From Planctomycetota bacterium (GTDB lineage Bacteria; Planctomycetota; Phycisphaerae; Phycisphaerales; SM1A02), in assembly GCA_016873255.1 (NCBI GenBank), contig VGXR01000002.1, positions 1-64,000 of the forward strand: a stretch of DNA of 64,000 nt, read 5' to 3'. Shown in pieces: positions 7,289-17,182 of the stretch. A model generated the notes under the pieces. That model made no database searches. It was not told the origin of the DNA and saw only the letters and a program-made list of their open reading frames with translations. Made by a program: the position numbers and the translations under genes. The stretch's first letter is position 1. Each line of letters starts with the position of its first letter.

Positions 7289-8944
7289 ATGCCCGATGCC
7301 GTTCATCGCCACCTTGTTGCCGACGTCGTCTCCGGCAACGTGTTCCCCGCGGAGGTCGCGGTCCGCGGCGGCCGCATCGCCTCCATCGCCCCCGCGTCCG
7401 GGCCCGTGGACCCGGGCGTGCTCGTCCCCGGCTTCGTGGACGCCCACGTCCACGTCGAGAGCAGCATGCTCCCGCCGTGGGAGTTCGCGCGCGTGGCAAT
7501 GCGGCACGGCACCGTCGCCAGCGTGAGCGATCCGCACGAGATCGCGAACGTGCTCGGCTCGGCGGGCGTCCGGTACATGCTCGAGGACATCGCGGGATCC
7601 CCGTTCACCTGCTGGCTCGGCTGCCCGTCCTGCGTGCCCGCCACGGGCTTCGAGACCGCGGGCGCGGTGCTCGATGCCGACGCCTGCGCGCGGCTCCTCG
7701 ATGACCCGCGCATCGGCTACCTCAGCGAGATGATGAACTGGCCCGGCGCGATCGGCGGCGACCCGCAGGTGCTCGCGAAGATCGCCGCCGCGAAGGCTCG
7801 CGGCAAGCCGGTCGACGGCCATGCCCCCGGCCTGCGCGGCGAGCAGGCGAAGGCGTACTTCGCGCGCGGGATCGAGACCGACCACGAGTGCTTCGCGCTC
7901 GACGAGGCGCGCGGCAAGGCCGCGATCGGCGTGAAGGTGCTCATCCGCGAGGGAAGCGCAGCGCGCAACTTCGACGCGCTGTGGCCGCTCCTCGCGGAGC
8001 ATCCCGACCGCTGCATGTTCTGCACCGACGACGCGCACCCGGACGACCTGCTCCTCGGGCACGTCGACCGCATCGCGGCCCGCGCGGTCGCCAACGGCAT
8101 CGATCCGATGGCGGCGCTCCGTGCGGCCACGCTCAATCCCATCCGCCACTATCGCCTCCCGTGCGGCCTGCTCCAGCCGGGCGACCGCGCGGACATGGTG
8201 CTGCTCGAGGACCTGCGCTCCTTCCGGCCGCTGCGCACGTGGATCGCCGGCGAGGTCGTCGCCGAGGGCGGTTCCGACCGCATCCCGCCGCGGCCGTCCG
8301 GCACCCCGAACGCCTTCCGCGCCGCCGCGTTTGCCGCTCCGGACTTCGCGGTGCGCCCGCCCGCCCGCTGCGCGGGTGCCGCGGGCGTCACCGTCCACGC
8401 GATCGTGGCCGAGGACGGGCAGCTCGTCACCGCGCGCGCCGACCTCCGTGCGCGCGTGACGGACGGCATCATCGAGCCGGATGCCGCGCAGGACCTGCTG
8501 CAGCTGACGGTGGTCAACCGCTACGTGGACGCGCCGCCGGCGCACGCCTTCATCCGCGGCTTCGGGCTCCGGCGCGGCGCCATCGCCGCGAGCGTCGCGC
8601 ACGACTGCCACAACGTGGTGGCCGTCGGCGCCACGCGCGAGGACATCGCCGCCGCCGTGAACGCCGTGTTCCGCGCTCGCGGCGGGCTCGCCGTGGCCGA
8701 CGGTGGCTCCGTCGACGTTCTGCCGCTACCCATCGCCGGGCTCATGAGCGACCGTCCCGCGGAAGAGGTGGCAGCCGCGTACGCCCGGCTCACGGCGAAG
8801 GCGAAGGCGCTCGGCTCCCCGCTGCGTGCACCGTTCATGACCACGAGCTTCATGGCGCTCCTGGTGATCCCTGCGCTCAAGCTGAGCGATCGCGGCCTCT
8901 TCGACGGCCAGGCGTTCCGCTTCGTACCGGCGGTCACCTGCTGA
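7289..8944 (+). CDS. ade: Adenine deaminase
   Basis: 551 residues of the amidohydrolase superfamily, converting adenine to hypoxanthine and ammonia in purine salvage. The metal-binding GFVDAHVHVESSM (His53, His55) opens the barrel. GTVASVSDPHEIANV, the EMMNWPGAI stretch, VDGHAPGL and CTDDAHPDDLL are all characteristic of Ade/AdeC. The N-terminal and C-terminal beta-sandwich parts are present and the length is normal. The 3' end overlaps the convergent arginase-family gene by 11 nt. It is monocistronic and probably leaderless. Confidence 0.92.
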   Translation: MPDAVHRHLVADVVSGNVFPAEVAVRGGRIASIAPASGPVDPGVLVPGFVDAHVHVESSMLPPWEFARVAMRHGTVASVSDPHEIANVLGSAGVRYMLEDIAGSPFTCWLGCPSCVPATGFETAGAVLDADACARLLDDPRIGYLSEMMNWPGAIGGDPQVLAKIAAAKARGKPVDGHAPGLRGEQAKAYFARGIETDHECFALDEARGKAAIGVKVLIREGSAARNFDALWPLLAEHPDRCMFCTDDAHPDDLLLGHVDRIAARAVANGIDPMAALRAATLNPIRHYRLPCGLLQPGDRADMVLLEDLRSFRPLRTWIAGEVVAEGGSDRIPPRPSGTPNAFRAAAFAAPDFAVRPPARCAGAAGVTVHAIVAEDGQLVTARADLRARVTDGIIEPDAAQDLLQLTVVNRYVDAPPAHAFIRGFGLRRGAIAASVAHDCHNVVAVGATREDIAAAVNAVFRARGGLAVADGGSVDVLPLPIAGLMSDRPAEEVAAAYARLTAKAKALGSPLRAPFMTTSFMALLVIPALKLSDRGLFDGQAFRFVPAVTC

Positions 8945-9962
8945 CGACGGCGGTCGCCACGTCGCGCACCACCTCGGCGCAGAGCTTGCCCAGCATGTCC
9001 GCGGGCCATGGCCCCAGTCCCGGTGCTCCCTCGGCCAGGTGTGCCGCATGCAGGTCGAGGGCGCGCGCAAGCGTTGCGGCCATGGCACGGAACTCGGCGC
9101 CCGTGAAGCCGCTGGCGGCCGCCGCGCTCGCGGGCGCATTGGCGACCGCGTCGAGGTCAAGCTCGAGCGTCGCGGGCCCGCTTCCCACGTGCGCGGCCGC
9201 CGCGGCCGCCGCAGACTGTGCCGTCACCCCCGTGCGCAGCATGGATTCGAGCGTCACGGCACACACGCGCGGGTCGCGCGCCACGGCGTCCACGATCGCC
9301 TGCGTGGCATACGCCTCGGACATGCCCACAACCGCATAGCGCGACAGGTGCCCGTCCTCGAGGGCGTACGAGAAGCCGTTGCCCGAGTGGCGCCCCTCCC
9401 GCGGCCGCAGGTCCGCGTGCAGGTCCACGTTCACGCAGCCGAGCGCGCGCCCGGCCGCGCGCGCGCAGCCGGCCAGCACCCCGTAGGCGTTGCCGTGCCC
9501 GCCGCCCACGACCACCGGGACGAACCCCGCGCGGCGCAGGCCCTCGACCACCGTCGCCACGCGCCCGTCGATCTCGCCCTGCGCGCGCCGCAGCGTCGCC
9601 AGCGCGTCGGCGCGGGCCCGCGGCCCGCCCACCGTCGGGTCGAGCCCCCTCGTCGTGCGCCGCAGGTCGCGCAGGTCGACGGTACCGGCCACCAGCACCG
9701 ACGCACCGTCGAGGAACGCGTTCGACTGCATGTTGAGGAAGCGCGGCAGGAAAGCGCGCCACATCCGCCGCGCGCCGGCGCGGCCGAGGTTGGCGCGGAC
9801 ACCGATGTCCTCGGGCACGCCGAGCAGCGCCACGCGCGGGCCGATCGGCAGCGTCCCGTCCCGGTCGGGCACGCGCACGCGCTCGCCGAGGCGCACCTCG
9901 CCCTCGCGCACGCCAGTCAGCGTGCGGATCTCGTCGGCCGTCGGCGGTCGCAGGTGCTTCAC
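8934..9962 (-). CDS. Arginase/formimidoylglutamase-family ureohydrolase
   Basis: 342 residues. The two-manganese site of the ureohydrolases is complete: GGGHGNAYG (His156), NVDLHADLRP (Asp180, His182, Asp184) and the ELDLDAV motif (Asp269, Asp271). NVDLHADLRP-x2-GRHSGNGFSYA resembles formimidoylglutamase (HutG) more than arginase or agmatinase, so hydrolysis of N-formimino-glutamate or a related guanidino compound is inferred. No other hut gene is present. The GTG start at 9962 is chosen because TACACT precedes it by 7 nt; a longer frame up to 10025 has no supporting sequence. Confidence 0.82.
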   Translation of the reverse strand: MKHLRPPTADEIRTLTGVREGEVRLGERVRVPDRDGTLPIGPRVALLGVPEDIGVRANLGRAGARRMWRAFLPRFLNMQSNAFLDGASVLVAGTVDLRDLRRTTRGLDPTVGGPRARADALATLRRAQGEIDGRVATVVEGLRRAGFVPVVVGGGHGNAYGVLAGCARAAGRALGCVNVDLHADLRPREGRHSGNGFSYALEDGHLSRYAVVGMSEAYATQAIVDAVARDPRVCAVTLESMLRTGVTAQSAAAAAAAHVGSGPATLELDLDAVANAPASAAAASGFTGAEFRAMAATLARALDLHAAHLAEGAPGLGPWPADMLGKLCAEVVRDVATAVVSR

Positions 9963-9969
9963 GCGCGCG

Positions 9970-9975
9970 AGTGTA
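9970..9975 (-). promoter_or_regulatory. -10 hexamer TACACT before the ureohydrolase GTG
   Basis: On the minus strand TACACT is followed by 7 nt and GTG 9962, consistent with a leaderless transcript. Confidence 0.45.
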
Positions 9976-10030
9976 CGGAATGCGTTCGTGCGCCCTTCAA
10001 CCCGCGCGCCGCTCGGCGGTATCACCGGGC

Positions 10031-11017
10031 ATGCAGCAGGGCCACGCCTCGGCTTCCGACCGTCGCGACTTTCTCCGCACCGCCATCGCCGGAGGCGCCG
10101 CGCTCGCCGCGGGACGCGCCGCGCTCGGCCACGATCGGGTGCCGCCCGCCGCGCCGCCCGCCGGCGCGTTCCGCATCGTGCACATGACCGACATCCACGT
10201 GCAGCCCGAGCTCGGTGCCGAGGCCGGCCTCGCCGCCGCGCTCGCGCACGCGCAGCGCCAGAAGCCAGACCTCATCGTCACGGGCGGCGACTCGGTGATG
10301 GACGTCTTCGAGGCCAAGCGCGGCCGCGCGGAGGAGCTTCGCGCGCTCCTGCTCGGGACGCTGAAGCGCGAGTGCTCGGTGCCGCTGCGGCACGCCGTCG
10401 GCAACCACGACATCTTCGGCTGGAACAAGTCGCGCAGCGGCACCTCAGGCACCGAGGCCGACTGGGGCAAGCGCTTCGCGTGCGACATGTTCGGCATCGA
10501 GCGCTCGTACCACTCCTTCGACCAGGGCGGGTGGCGCTTCGTTTGCCTCGACAGCGTGCAGCCGAAGGGCGACGGGTACACCGCCTACCTCGACGAGGCG
10601 CAGCATGACTGGCTGGTGCGCCTGCTCGCCGAGACGCCGCGGACCATGCCGGTGTGCGTCGTGAGCCACATCCCCATCATGTCGCTCACGACGCTCACCT
10701 TCGGCAAGCCGCGCGGCCGCGACAAGGTGGGCGAGGACAACGTCATCACCAACGGCGAGATGCACACCGACGCGACGCTGCTGCACGACCTCTTCAAGCG
10801 CAGCGGCAACGTGAGGCTCTGCCTCAGCGGGCACATCCACCTCGTGGACCGCTGCGCCATCGACGGCGTCACCTACATCTGCGACGGCGCGGTGAGCGGC
10901 TCGTGGTGGAAGGGCCCGCTGCAGGGCATCCCCGAGGGCTTCGGCGTGATCGACCTGCGTCCGGACGGCACGTTCGACCACCGCTACGAGGCGTACGGCT
11001 GGCAGGCGCGCAAGTGA
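10031..11017 (+). CDS. Tat-exported calcineurin-like metallophosphoesterase
   Basis: 328 residues. A twin-arginine signal (DRRDFLRTAIAGGAALAAG) is followed by a metallophosphoesterase domain with all metal motifs: HMTDIHVQPE, TGGDSVMD, AVGNHDIFG, VVSHIPIMS and LSGHIHLVD. Folding before export with two metal ions bound fits the Tat route. The product would be a periplasmic phosphatase or phosphodiesterase; substrate is unknown. ATG 10031 places the Arg pair 11 residues in, as expected. It lies 42 nt upstream of the exporter operon on the same strand but is probably independent of it. Confidence 0.88.
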   Translation: MQQGHASASDRRDFLRTAIAGGAALAAGRAALGHDRVPPAAPPAGAFRIVHMTDIHVQPELGAEAGLAAALAHAQRQKPDLIVTGGDSVMDVFEAKRGRAEELRALLLGTLKRECSVPLRHAVGNHDIFGWNKSRSGTSGTEADWGKRFACDMFGIERSYHSFDQGGWRFVCLDSVQPKGDGYTAYLDEAQHDWLVRLLAETPRTMPVCVVSHIPIMSLTTLTFGKPRGRDKVGEDNVITNGEMHTDATLLHDLFKRSGNVRLCLSGHIHLVDRCAIDGVTYICDGAVSGSWWKGPLQGIPEGFGVIDLRPDGTFDHRYEAYGWQARK

Positions 11018-11059
11018 CCGCGCCTGACGGGCAGTGGCTACGATGCGCGCGTCGAAGCC

Positions 11060-12322
11060 ATGGCCGGTGAAGACCTCCAATTCCGCGCGCGTGCCGTCGA
11101 GTCGGCCTCCAGCCCGGAAGCGGTCAACCGAGTGGCCCCCATCACGACCCCGCGCCTCTGGGTGCTGGTCGGCGCGGCCGGGTGCGTGGTCGCCGCGTTC
11201 GTCGCCTGGGGACTGCTCGGCACCGTGCCGCTGACCGTGCGCGGCATGGGCATCCTCATCGAGGGCACGATGGTGGTCGCCGCGGAGGCGCCGGTCGACG
11301 GCCGCATCGCCGAGGTGCGGGTGAAGGCCGGCGACACCGTCGCCCAGGGCGAGGTCATCGCCGTCGTGGCCAACCCCGCGCTCGAGGTGCAGCACCTCGA
11401 TGCGCGCAACGCCGTGCAGCGCCTGCGCGACCAGGATGCCGCCATGTCCGCCGCCGAGGACCGCGCCAACGCCGCTGCGGCCGCGGCGCTCGAGCTCCGC
11501 GAGCGCGAATGCGCCCGACGCATCGAGCAGGCGTCGGCGACAGCCGCGGAGTTCGCCAAGGCCATCGAGACCAAGCGCGACCTCGTCCGTCAGGGGCTGC
11601 TCGCGGAGGCGGACCTCCTCGGCAGCGTCAACACGCAGCTCGAGATCGAGCGCGCGCTCTCCGAGGCCCGCAACGAGCAGCGAAAGGTCGCCAGCGACCG
11701 TGCCGAAATGGCCACCCGCGTCGCGCAGGAACGGCAGCGCCGCAGCAACGGTGTCGCCGACGCCGAGGCCGCCGAGCGCCAGTGCGAGGCCCGGCTGGCA
11801 GCGGAGCGCCACGTGGTGGCGCCGCGCCCGGGCAAGGTCGTACAGCTGCAGCGCTCCGCCGGCGACCTCGTGCGACGCGGCGGAACCGTGGCAGTGGTGT
11901 CGGATGCGGGGGACGGCAGGCTTCGCTGCTACTCGTTCTTCCCGCTCGGCGAGGGCAAGCGCGTGGCTGCCGCCATGGGCGCGCGCGTTGAACCGTCGGT
12001 GGCCGACCGCGAGCGCTTCGGCATCGTCCGCGCCTCGGTGCGCGACGTCGAGCCGGTGGTCGGCACCCGCGAGTCGCTCCTGCGCATCATCAACAGCGCG
12101 GAGTTCGCGCAGGACGTGGAGCGCCGCTACGGCGGGCTCGTGTCGGCGGTGATCGACCTGGAGCAGGACGCTTCCACCCCGACCGGCCTCCGCTGGACCG
12201 GCGGCGCCGGCTACCCGCAGCCGCTGTCGGCGGGCACGGTGTGCGAGGTGGACGTGATCGCCGAGGAGGTCCGCCCAATCTCGCTCCTCCTTCCCTGGAT
12301 CAAGCAGGTCCTCGGTGGCTGA
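11060..12322 (+). CDS. HlyD-like adaptor of an NHLM-type peptide exporter
   Basis: 420 residues. A short cytoplasmic N-terminus precedes one membrane anchor (about 30-55, LWVLVGAAGCVVAAFVAWGL), then a lipoyl half-motif (APVDGRIAEVRVKAGDTVAQG), a long coiled coil (about 110-240) and the second lipoyl half (VVAPRPGKVVQLQRSAGDLV). This is the layout of the 'NHLM bacteriocin system secretion protein' that bridges the inner-membrane ABC transporter and the outer membrane. Its end overlaps the C39 transporter start by 8 nt. A TACGAT box lies 15 nt before the ATG, so a very short leader is likely. It is the first gene of the four-gene exporter operon. Confidence 0.87.
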   Translation: MAGEDLQFRARAVESASSPEAVNRVAPITTPRLWVLVGAAGCVVAAFVAWGLLGTVPLTVRGMGILIEGTMVVAAEAPVDGRIAEVRVKAGDTVAQGEVIAVVANPALEVQHLDARNAVQRLRDQDAAMSAAEDRANAAAAAALELRERECARRIEQASATAAEFAKAIETKRDLVRQGLLAEADLLGSVNTQLEIERALSEARNEQRKVASDRAEMATRVAQERQRRSNGVADAEAAERQCEARLAAERHVVAPRPGKVVQLQRSAGDLVRRGGTVAVVSDAGDGRLRCYSFFPLGEGKRVAAAMGARVEPSVADRERFGIVRASVRDVEPVVGTRESLLRIINSAEFAQDVERRYGGLVSAVIDLEQDASTPTGLRWTGGAGYPQPLSAGTVCEVDVIAEEVRPISLLLPWIKQVLGG

Positions 12323-14522
12323 GGCGGCGCAGGAAGCACCCGTCGCGCGCGGGACGCCCTTCGAGCCCCGGGGGCGCCGGCTGGTGGATGCGCCCGTCAT
12401 ACTGCAGATGGACGCCGTGGAGTGCTTTGCCGCCTGCCTGGTCTCGGTGCTCGCGCACCACGGCCGCCACCTCGCCCTCGAGGAGGCGCGTCGCATGTGC
12501 GGCGTCAGCCGCGACGGCAGCAACGCGCTGCAGGTGACCGCGGCGGCTGAGTCGCTCGGCATGTCGTGCGACGGCTACTCCGTGGAAAGCGAGGAGCTGC
12601 TGGAGCTCAAGCTGCCCGGCATCCTCTTCTGGGGGTTCGACCACTTCGTCGTCCTCGAGGGCTGGCGCGGCGGTCGCTGGCGGATCATGGACCCCGCGGT
12701 CGGCCGGCGCTGGGTGTCGCCCGAGGAGTTCGACCGCAAGTTCACCGGCGTGGTGCTCGAGCTGCAGCCGACGGATGCGTTCGAGCGCGGTGGCCGGCCC
12801 CACGGAGTGTGGGGCCTCGTGCGCGAGCGGATGCGCGGCTCGTGGGGCGCCGTGGCGATCGCCGCCGCATGCGGCCTGCTCCTCGCGGTGCCGGCATTCG
12901 CGCTCCCGGCGCTCGGCGCCGTCTACGTTGATCGCGTGCTCCTGGAGGGTGCCGGCCGCTGGATCGTGCCGATGGTTGCCATCGCGGCGGCATGCCTCGG
13001 GGTCACGGTGGCACTCGGCTGGATCCAGCAGGCAGTCCTGGCGCGTCTCGAGCAGCGCCTGGCCGTGACCGGATCCGCGGACTTCGCCGCGCACGTCCTG
13101 CGCCTTCCCGTCGACTTCTTCTCGCACCGCTACCCCGGCGAGATCGTGCAGCGCCTGGCCGGGTTCGAGATGCTGGCCGACACGCTGGCCGCGAAGGTGG
13201 CGCCGGCCGCCGTCGGCCTCCTCACTTCGCTCGTCTTCCTCGCGGCGATGGTCGCCATCGACGGACACCTCGCGCTGGTCGCGCTCTTCGTCGTCGCGGC
13301 CATCGCCGGCATCATGGTCCTCTCGGGCCGCGCGCTCGTGGAGCACTCGCGCACGCTGGAGAGGGACTCCGGCCTCGGCGCCGGCACGCTCTCGGCGGGG
13401 CTTTCCGCCATCGAGACCGTCAAGGGATCGGGCCGGGAGAACGACCTCTTCGCGCGGATCGCGGATGCCAATGCGCGCATCGCCTCAAGCCAGCAGGCGC
13501 TCGAGGGCCTTGCCGCGTGGACCACCGCGCTTCCGGAGCTGCTGTCGACGCTGCTCGTGTCCGCCGTGGTGCTCTCGTACGGCGGCTGGCAGGTGATGCA
13601 GGGGCACATGACGCTCGGGTCGCTCCTGGCGTTCCAGGCCATCCTCGTGGGCTTCATGGGTCCCGTCCTCGACCTCGCCGCCCTCGGGCAGGACGTCCAG
13701 GGACTTCGCGCGGCGATGACCCGCATCGACGACGTCATCCGCCATCCGCTCGATCCGCTGGCGCTGCCGTCGCCGGAAGTGCCGAAGCTTGCCGCGGCCG
13801 CGGACACGCTCGAGTTCCGCGACGTCGCGTTCGGCTACAGCGAGAGCAGCGACCCGCTGATCAGCGACTTCACGCTCGCGATCGGCGCGGGCCGCCGCGT
13901 GGCGCTCGTGGGACTCACCGGCAGCGGCAAGAGCACCGTGGCCAAGCTCGCGTGCGGCCTCTGCTTGCCGTGGTCGGGCGAGGTGCTCGTGGACGGCCGT
14001 CCGCTCGCCGACATCCCGCGTCACGAGCGCGTGTCGCTCATCGCGACCGTCGGGCAGTCGCCGTTCCTCGTGGAGGCGAGCCTCCGCGAGAACCTCTCGC
14101 TCTGGGACCCCGGCGTCACCGACGACGCCATGCGCGAGGCTGCGAACGATGCCGGCCTTGCCGCGCTCATGGAGTCGCGGGGCGGGCTCGGCATGCGCAT
14201 CGCCGAGGGCGGGTCAAACCTCTCCGGCGGCGAGGCGCAGCGGATCGAGATCGCGCGCGCCCTCTCGCGCAGGCCGTCGATCCTGGTGCTCGACGAGGCC
14301 ACGTCCTCGCTCGACGCCACCACCGAGAGCCAGCTCGACCGTGCCATCCGGCGCCGGGGCTGCACGTGCCTGGTGGTGGCGCACCGGCTGAGCACCATCC
14401 GCGATGCCGACGAGATCGTGGTGCTCGATCGGGGCGCGATCGCCGAGCGCGGGTCGCACGAGGAGCTCATGCGCCTCGACGGCGCCTATGCCGCATTCGT
14501 GCGCGGGGGAGGGCAGGGGTGA
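12315..14522 (+). CDS. Peptidase C39-ABC exporter (leader peptidase, permease, ATPase)
   Basis: 735 residues in three parts. An N-terminal C39 peptidase (about 25-150) carries Gln31, Cys37 in VECFAACL, His110 in GFDHFVVLEGW and Asp126 in IMDPAVG, so the catalytic triad is intact; Gly after the Cys is replaced by Phe. A six-helix permease follows, then an ATPase with GLTGSGKST, LSGGEAQR, ILVLDEATSSLD and the AHRLST His switch. Such proteins cut double-glycine leaders and export the core. The start is GTG 12315. With no modification genes beside it, the substrate should be an unmodified peptide; the ORF at 18938-19078 is the obvious candidate. Confidence 0.92.
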   Translation: MAEAAQEAPVARGTPFEPRGRRLVDAPVILQMDAVECFAACLVSVLAHHGRHLALEEARRMCGVSRDGSNALQVTAAAESLGMSCDGYSVESEELLELKLPGILFWGFDHFVVLEGWRGGRWRIMDPAVGRRWVSPEEFDRKFTGVVLELQPTDAFERGGRPHGVWGLVRERMRGSWGAVAIAAACGLLLAVPAFALPALGAVYVDRVLLEGAGRWIVPMVAIAAACLGVTVALGWIQQAVLARLEQRLAVTGSADFAAHVLRLPVDFFSHRYPGEIVQRLAGFEMLADTLAAKVAPAAVGLLTSLVFLAAMVAIDGHLALVALFVVAAIAGIMVLSGRALVEHSRTLERDSGLGAGTLSAGLSAIETVKGSGRENDLFARIADANARIASSQQALEGLAAWTTALPELLSTLLVSAVVLSYGGWQVMQGHMTLGSLLAFQAILVGFMGPVLDLAALGQDVQGLRAAMTRIDDVIRHPLDPLALPSPEVPKLAAAADTLEFRDVAFGYSESSDPLISDFTLAIGAGRRVALVGLTGSGKSTVAKLACGLCLPWSGEVLVDGRPLADIPRHERVSLIATVGQSPFLVEASLRENLSLWDPGVTDDAMREAANDAGLAALMESRGGLGMRIAEGGSNLSGGEAQRIEIARALSRRPSILVLDEATSSLDATTESQLDRAIRRRGCTCLVVAHRLSTIRDADEIVVLDRGAIAERGSHEELMRLDGAYAAFVRGGGQG

Positions 14523-17182
14523 AGCTTCCCGCGCCCGCATCCACCTTCGCCGCCGCCGGTGCGTCCGTGCGCCGCGTCGACGGCCGGCACCACGTCGACC
14601 TCTCGCTGGCGCAGCCCGCGTTCGCGGTCGCCTCGGGCATGGTGAGCGTCCTCGTGGCGCGTCGCCGCGCCGACGGCACGGCGGGCCGCCGCGCCTACCT
14701 CGGCACCGTGGCTCCCGGCGGCGTGGTGCCCATGCTCGCGGCGGAGCTTGCCGGAAGCCCCTTCACCGTGGTCGCCGTCCCGGACGGCCGAGCGCTCGTG
14801 GTCGATGCGCCCGCGGGCGTCCCTGCGTGCGACGAGGCCGTCGCCGAGGGCCGCTTCAGGTTCGCGCGCGCCATGATCCCGGCCGAGGCACGCGTATCGG
14901 CATCCACCGAGCCCGAGGCGGTGGCCGCGCTCATCGCGCGTGCCGCGGAGCTCGCCGCGCTCGACGAGGCATTCGTCGCTGCGGCCGTGTCCGCGCGCTC
15001 CGGCGCACCCGCGCGCGCGCAGGCACGCAGCCTGCGCGTCATCGGATCCGTCTTCGGGCTGCAGGACGAGCTGCTCAACGTCGATCCGTCGCTGCCGCCC
15101 CTCCTCCGCGCGTGCCGTCACGTGGCGGTCGAGGCAGGCGTCCCGCTCGCGGCCATCCCACGGCGCATCCCGGCCGACCCGCTCCTTTCTCCGACCGAGG
15201 CCTTCGCCCACGCGGCACGCATCGGTTGCCGGCGCATCGAGCTGCCGGACCGGTGGTGGCGGGGTGACTTCGGCCCCATCCTCGGCCAGGCCGGGGATGC
15301 TCCCGTGGCGCTGGTCCCGGCCGGCCGCGGCGGCTACCGCGCATTCACCTACGAACCCGGCGTGGCCCCGCGCGGTCGCACCGTGGACCGGGCATTCGCC
15401 GCAACCCTGGCACCCGACGCGGTGGCATTCGCGGCGCCGCTGCCGGCATCCGTGACGGGCGTGCGCTCGCTTGCCGCCTTCGTCCTCGGCGGCAGCGCGC
15501 CCGACCTCTGGATCGCGGGCGCGGTCTCCCTGGCCGGCAGCTTCCTCAACCTTGCCGTGCCGTTCGCCACGGGGCTCCTCGTGAGCCGCCTCATCCCGGC
15601 CGGGAACGGCGGATCGCTTCTCTTCCTCGGCCTTGCGCTCGGTTCGGCCATCCTGGCGGTGGCGGCCTGCGACCTCGTGACGCGCTTCCTGCTCCTGCGC
15701 GTGGAGACGCGTGCGACGGTCCGGGGATCATCCGCCGTGATCCTCCGGACGCTGCAGCTGCCGATCGCCTTCTTCCGGCGCAACCCGGTGGGCGACCTCG
15801 CCGAGCGCCTCGGCGTCATCGAGCAGGTGCAGCGGCGCATCACCAGCACCATGGTCGTGTCCGTGGTGGGGGGCGCCTTCTCGCTCACGTACCTGGGCCT
15901 CATGGCGGCCATCGATCCCCTTGCGGCGTTCGCTTCCGCGCTGGCGTTCCTCGCGATCTTCGCGGTCACCGCGTTCGTCGCGCGGCAGCAGGCCCGGCTC
16001 GCCGCCGATGCCGCCGAGCGCAGCGGCCGGCTCTCCGGCTTCGCGCTGCAGCTCCTCGACGGCATCGACCGGATCCGGACCACGGGCACCGAGGAGCACG
16101 CGCTGCTCCAGTGGCTTCAGCGCTACCGTCCCGAGCGACGGGCCATGTACCGCGCGTCCATCGCCGCGGCCCGCCTGCGCGTCCTCGGGCTGGCGGTTCC
16201 CTTCGCCGCCGCGGGCTTCCTCTGGTGGCGTTTCGCCGCGCTTCCGGGGTCCGAGGAAGTCAAGGTCGCGGCGTTCATGGCGTTCAACGCCGCCTTCAGC
16301 GCGGCGCTGGCGGCCATCGCGCAGCTCGGCACGGCGGTCGGCGACATCTCGGAGGCCATCCCGCCCCTCGACCGGCTCTCGTCCATCCTCCAGGAGCGGC
16401 CGGAATCGGACCCCGGCGCGGAGACCCCTGGCGAGCTCTCCGGCGCCATCGCGCTGCAGGACGTCCGCTTCGCGTATCCCGGCTCGGCGGGCGAGGTGGT
16501 GCGGGGCGTCAGCCTCGAGGCCTCGCCCGGCGACTTCGTCGCGATCGTCGGCGCATCGGGGAGCGGCAAGTCCACGCTCGCGCAGCTCATCCTCGGGCTG
16601 CTTCGGCCCACGGCGGGCAAGGTGCTCTTCGACGGACGCGACCTCGGCAAGCTCGACCTGCCTTCCGTGCGGAGGCAGCTCGGCGTGGTCGGGCAGCACG
16701 CGCGCGTGATGCCCGGCACCATGCTCGAGAACATCGTGGGTGCCACGCTCCTGACGCAGGATGACGCGTGGGAGGCCGCGGAGGCCGCGGGGCTCGCGGA
16801 CGACATCCGCGACATGCCCATGCGGATGCACACGTTCGTCAACGAGCACACGCTCAGCGGCGGGCAGCTGCAGAAGCTCCTCATCGCGCGCGCCCTGGTG
16901 ACGCGCCCGGCCATCTTCCTCTTCGACGAGGCCACGAGCGCCCTCGACGAGGTCTCGCAGGCGCACGTGTCGGCGGCGCTCGCGGAGCGCGCGGTCACAC
17001 GCATCGTGATCGCGCACCGTCTCAGCACCGTCCGGCTCGCCGACCGCATCCACGTGCTCTCGGCCGGCGAGGTCGTGCAGGCCGGCACGTTCGACGAGCT
17101 CGCCGCGGTGGAGGGGCCGTTCCGCGAGCTCGTGCGCCGGCAGCTCGTCGACGCACCTGCCGTGGCGGGAGGTGCCGCATGA
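14519..17182 (+). CDS. NHLM-type ABC transporter subunit with N-terminal extra domain
   Basis: 887 residues. The first ~300 residues form a domain without catalytic motifs, as in the partner 'NHLM bacteriocin system ABC transporter, ATP-binding protein'. A six-helix permease begins near residue 320 (LWIAGAVSLAGSFLNLAVPF), followed by an ATPase with GASGSGKST, LSGGQLQK, IFLFDEATSALDE and an AHRLST switch. It lacks a C39 domain, so it probably pairs with the preceding protein as a heterodimer. It is joined to both neighbours by 4-nt overlaps (GTGA, ATGA). Confidence 0.88.
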   Translation: MKLPAPASTFAAAGASVRRVDGRHHVDLSLAQPAFAVASGMVSVLVARRRADGTAGRRAYLGTVAPGGVVPMLAAELAGSPFTVVAVPDGRALVVDAPAGVPACDEAVAEGRFRFARAMIPAEARVSASTEPEAVAALIARAAELAALDEAFVAAAVSARSGAPARAQARSLRVIGSVFGLQDELLNVDPSLPPLLRACRHVAVEAGVPLAAIPRRIPADPLLSPTEAFAHAARIGCRRIELPDRWWRGDFGPILGQAGDAPVALVPAGRGGYRAFTYEPGVAPRGRTVDRAFAATLAPDAVAFAAPLPASVTGVRSLAAFVLGGSAPDLWIAGAVSLAGSFLNLAVPFATGLLVSRLIPAGNGGSLLFLGLALGSAILAVAACDLVTRFLLLRVETRATVRGSSAVILRTLQLPIAFFRRNPVGDLAERLGVIEQVQRRITSTMVVSVVGGAFSLTYLGLMAAIDPLAAFASALAFLAIFAVTAFVARQQARLAADAAERSGRLSGFALQLLDGIDRIRTTGTEEHALLQWLQRYRPERRAMYRASIAAARLRVLGLAVPFAAAGFLWWRFAALPGSEEVKVAAFMAFNAAFSAALAAIAQLGTAVGDISEAIPPLDRLSSILQERPESDPGAETPGELSGAIALQDVRFAYPGSAGEVVRGVSLEASPGDFVAIVGASGSGKSTLAQLILGLLRPTAGKVLFDGRDLGKLDLPSVRRQLGVVGQHARVMPGTMLENIVGATLLTQDDAWEAAEAAGLADDIRDMPMRMHTFVNEHTLSGGQLQKLLIARALVTRPAIFLFDEATSALDEVSQAHVSAALAERAVTRIVIAHRLSTVRLADRIHVLSAGEVVQAGTFDELAAVEGPFRELVRRQLVDAPAVAGGAA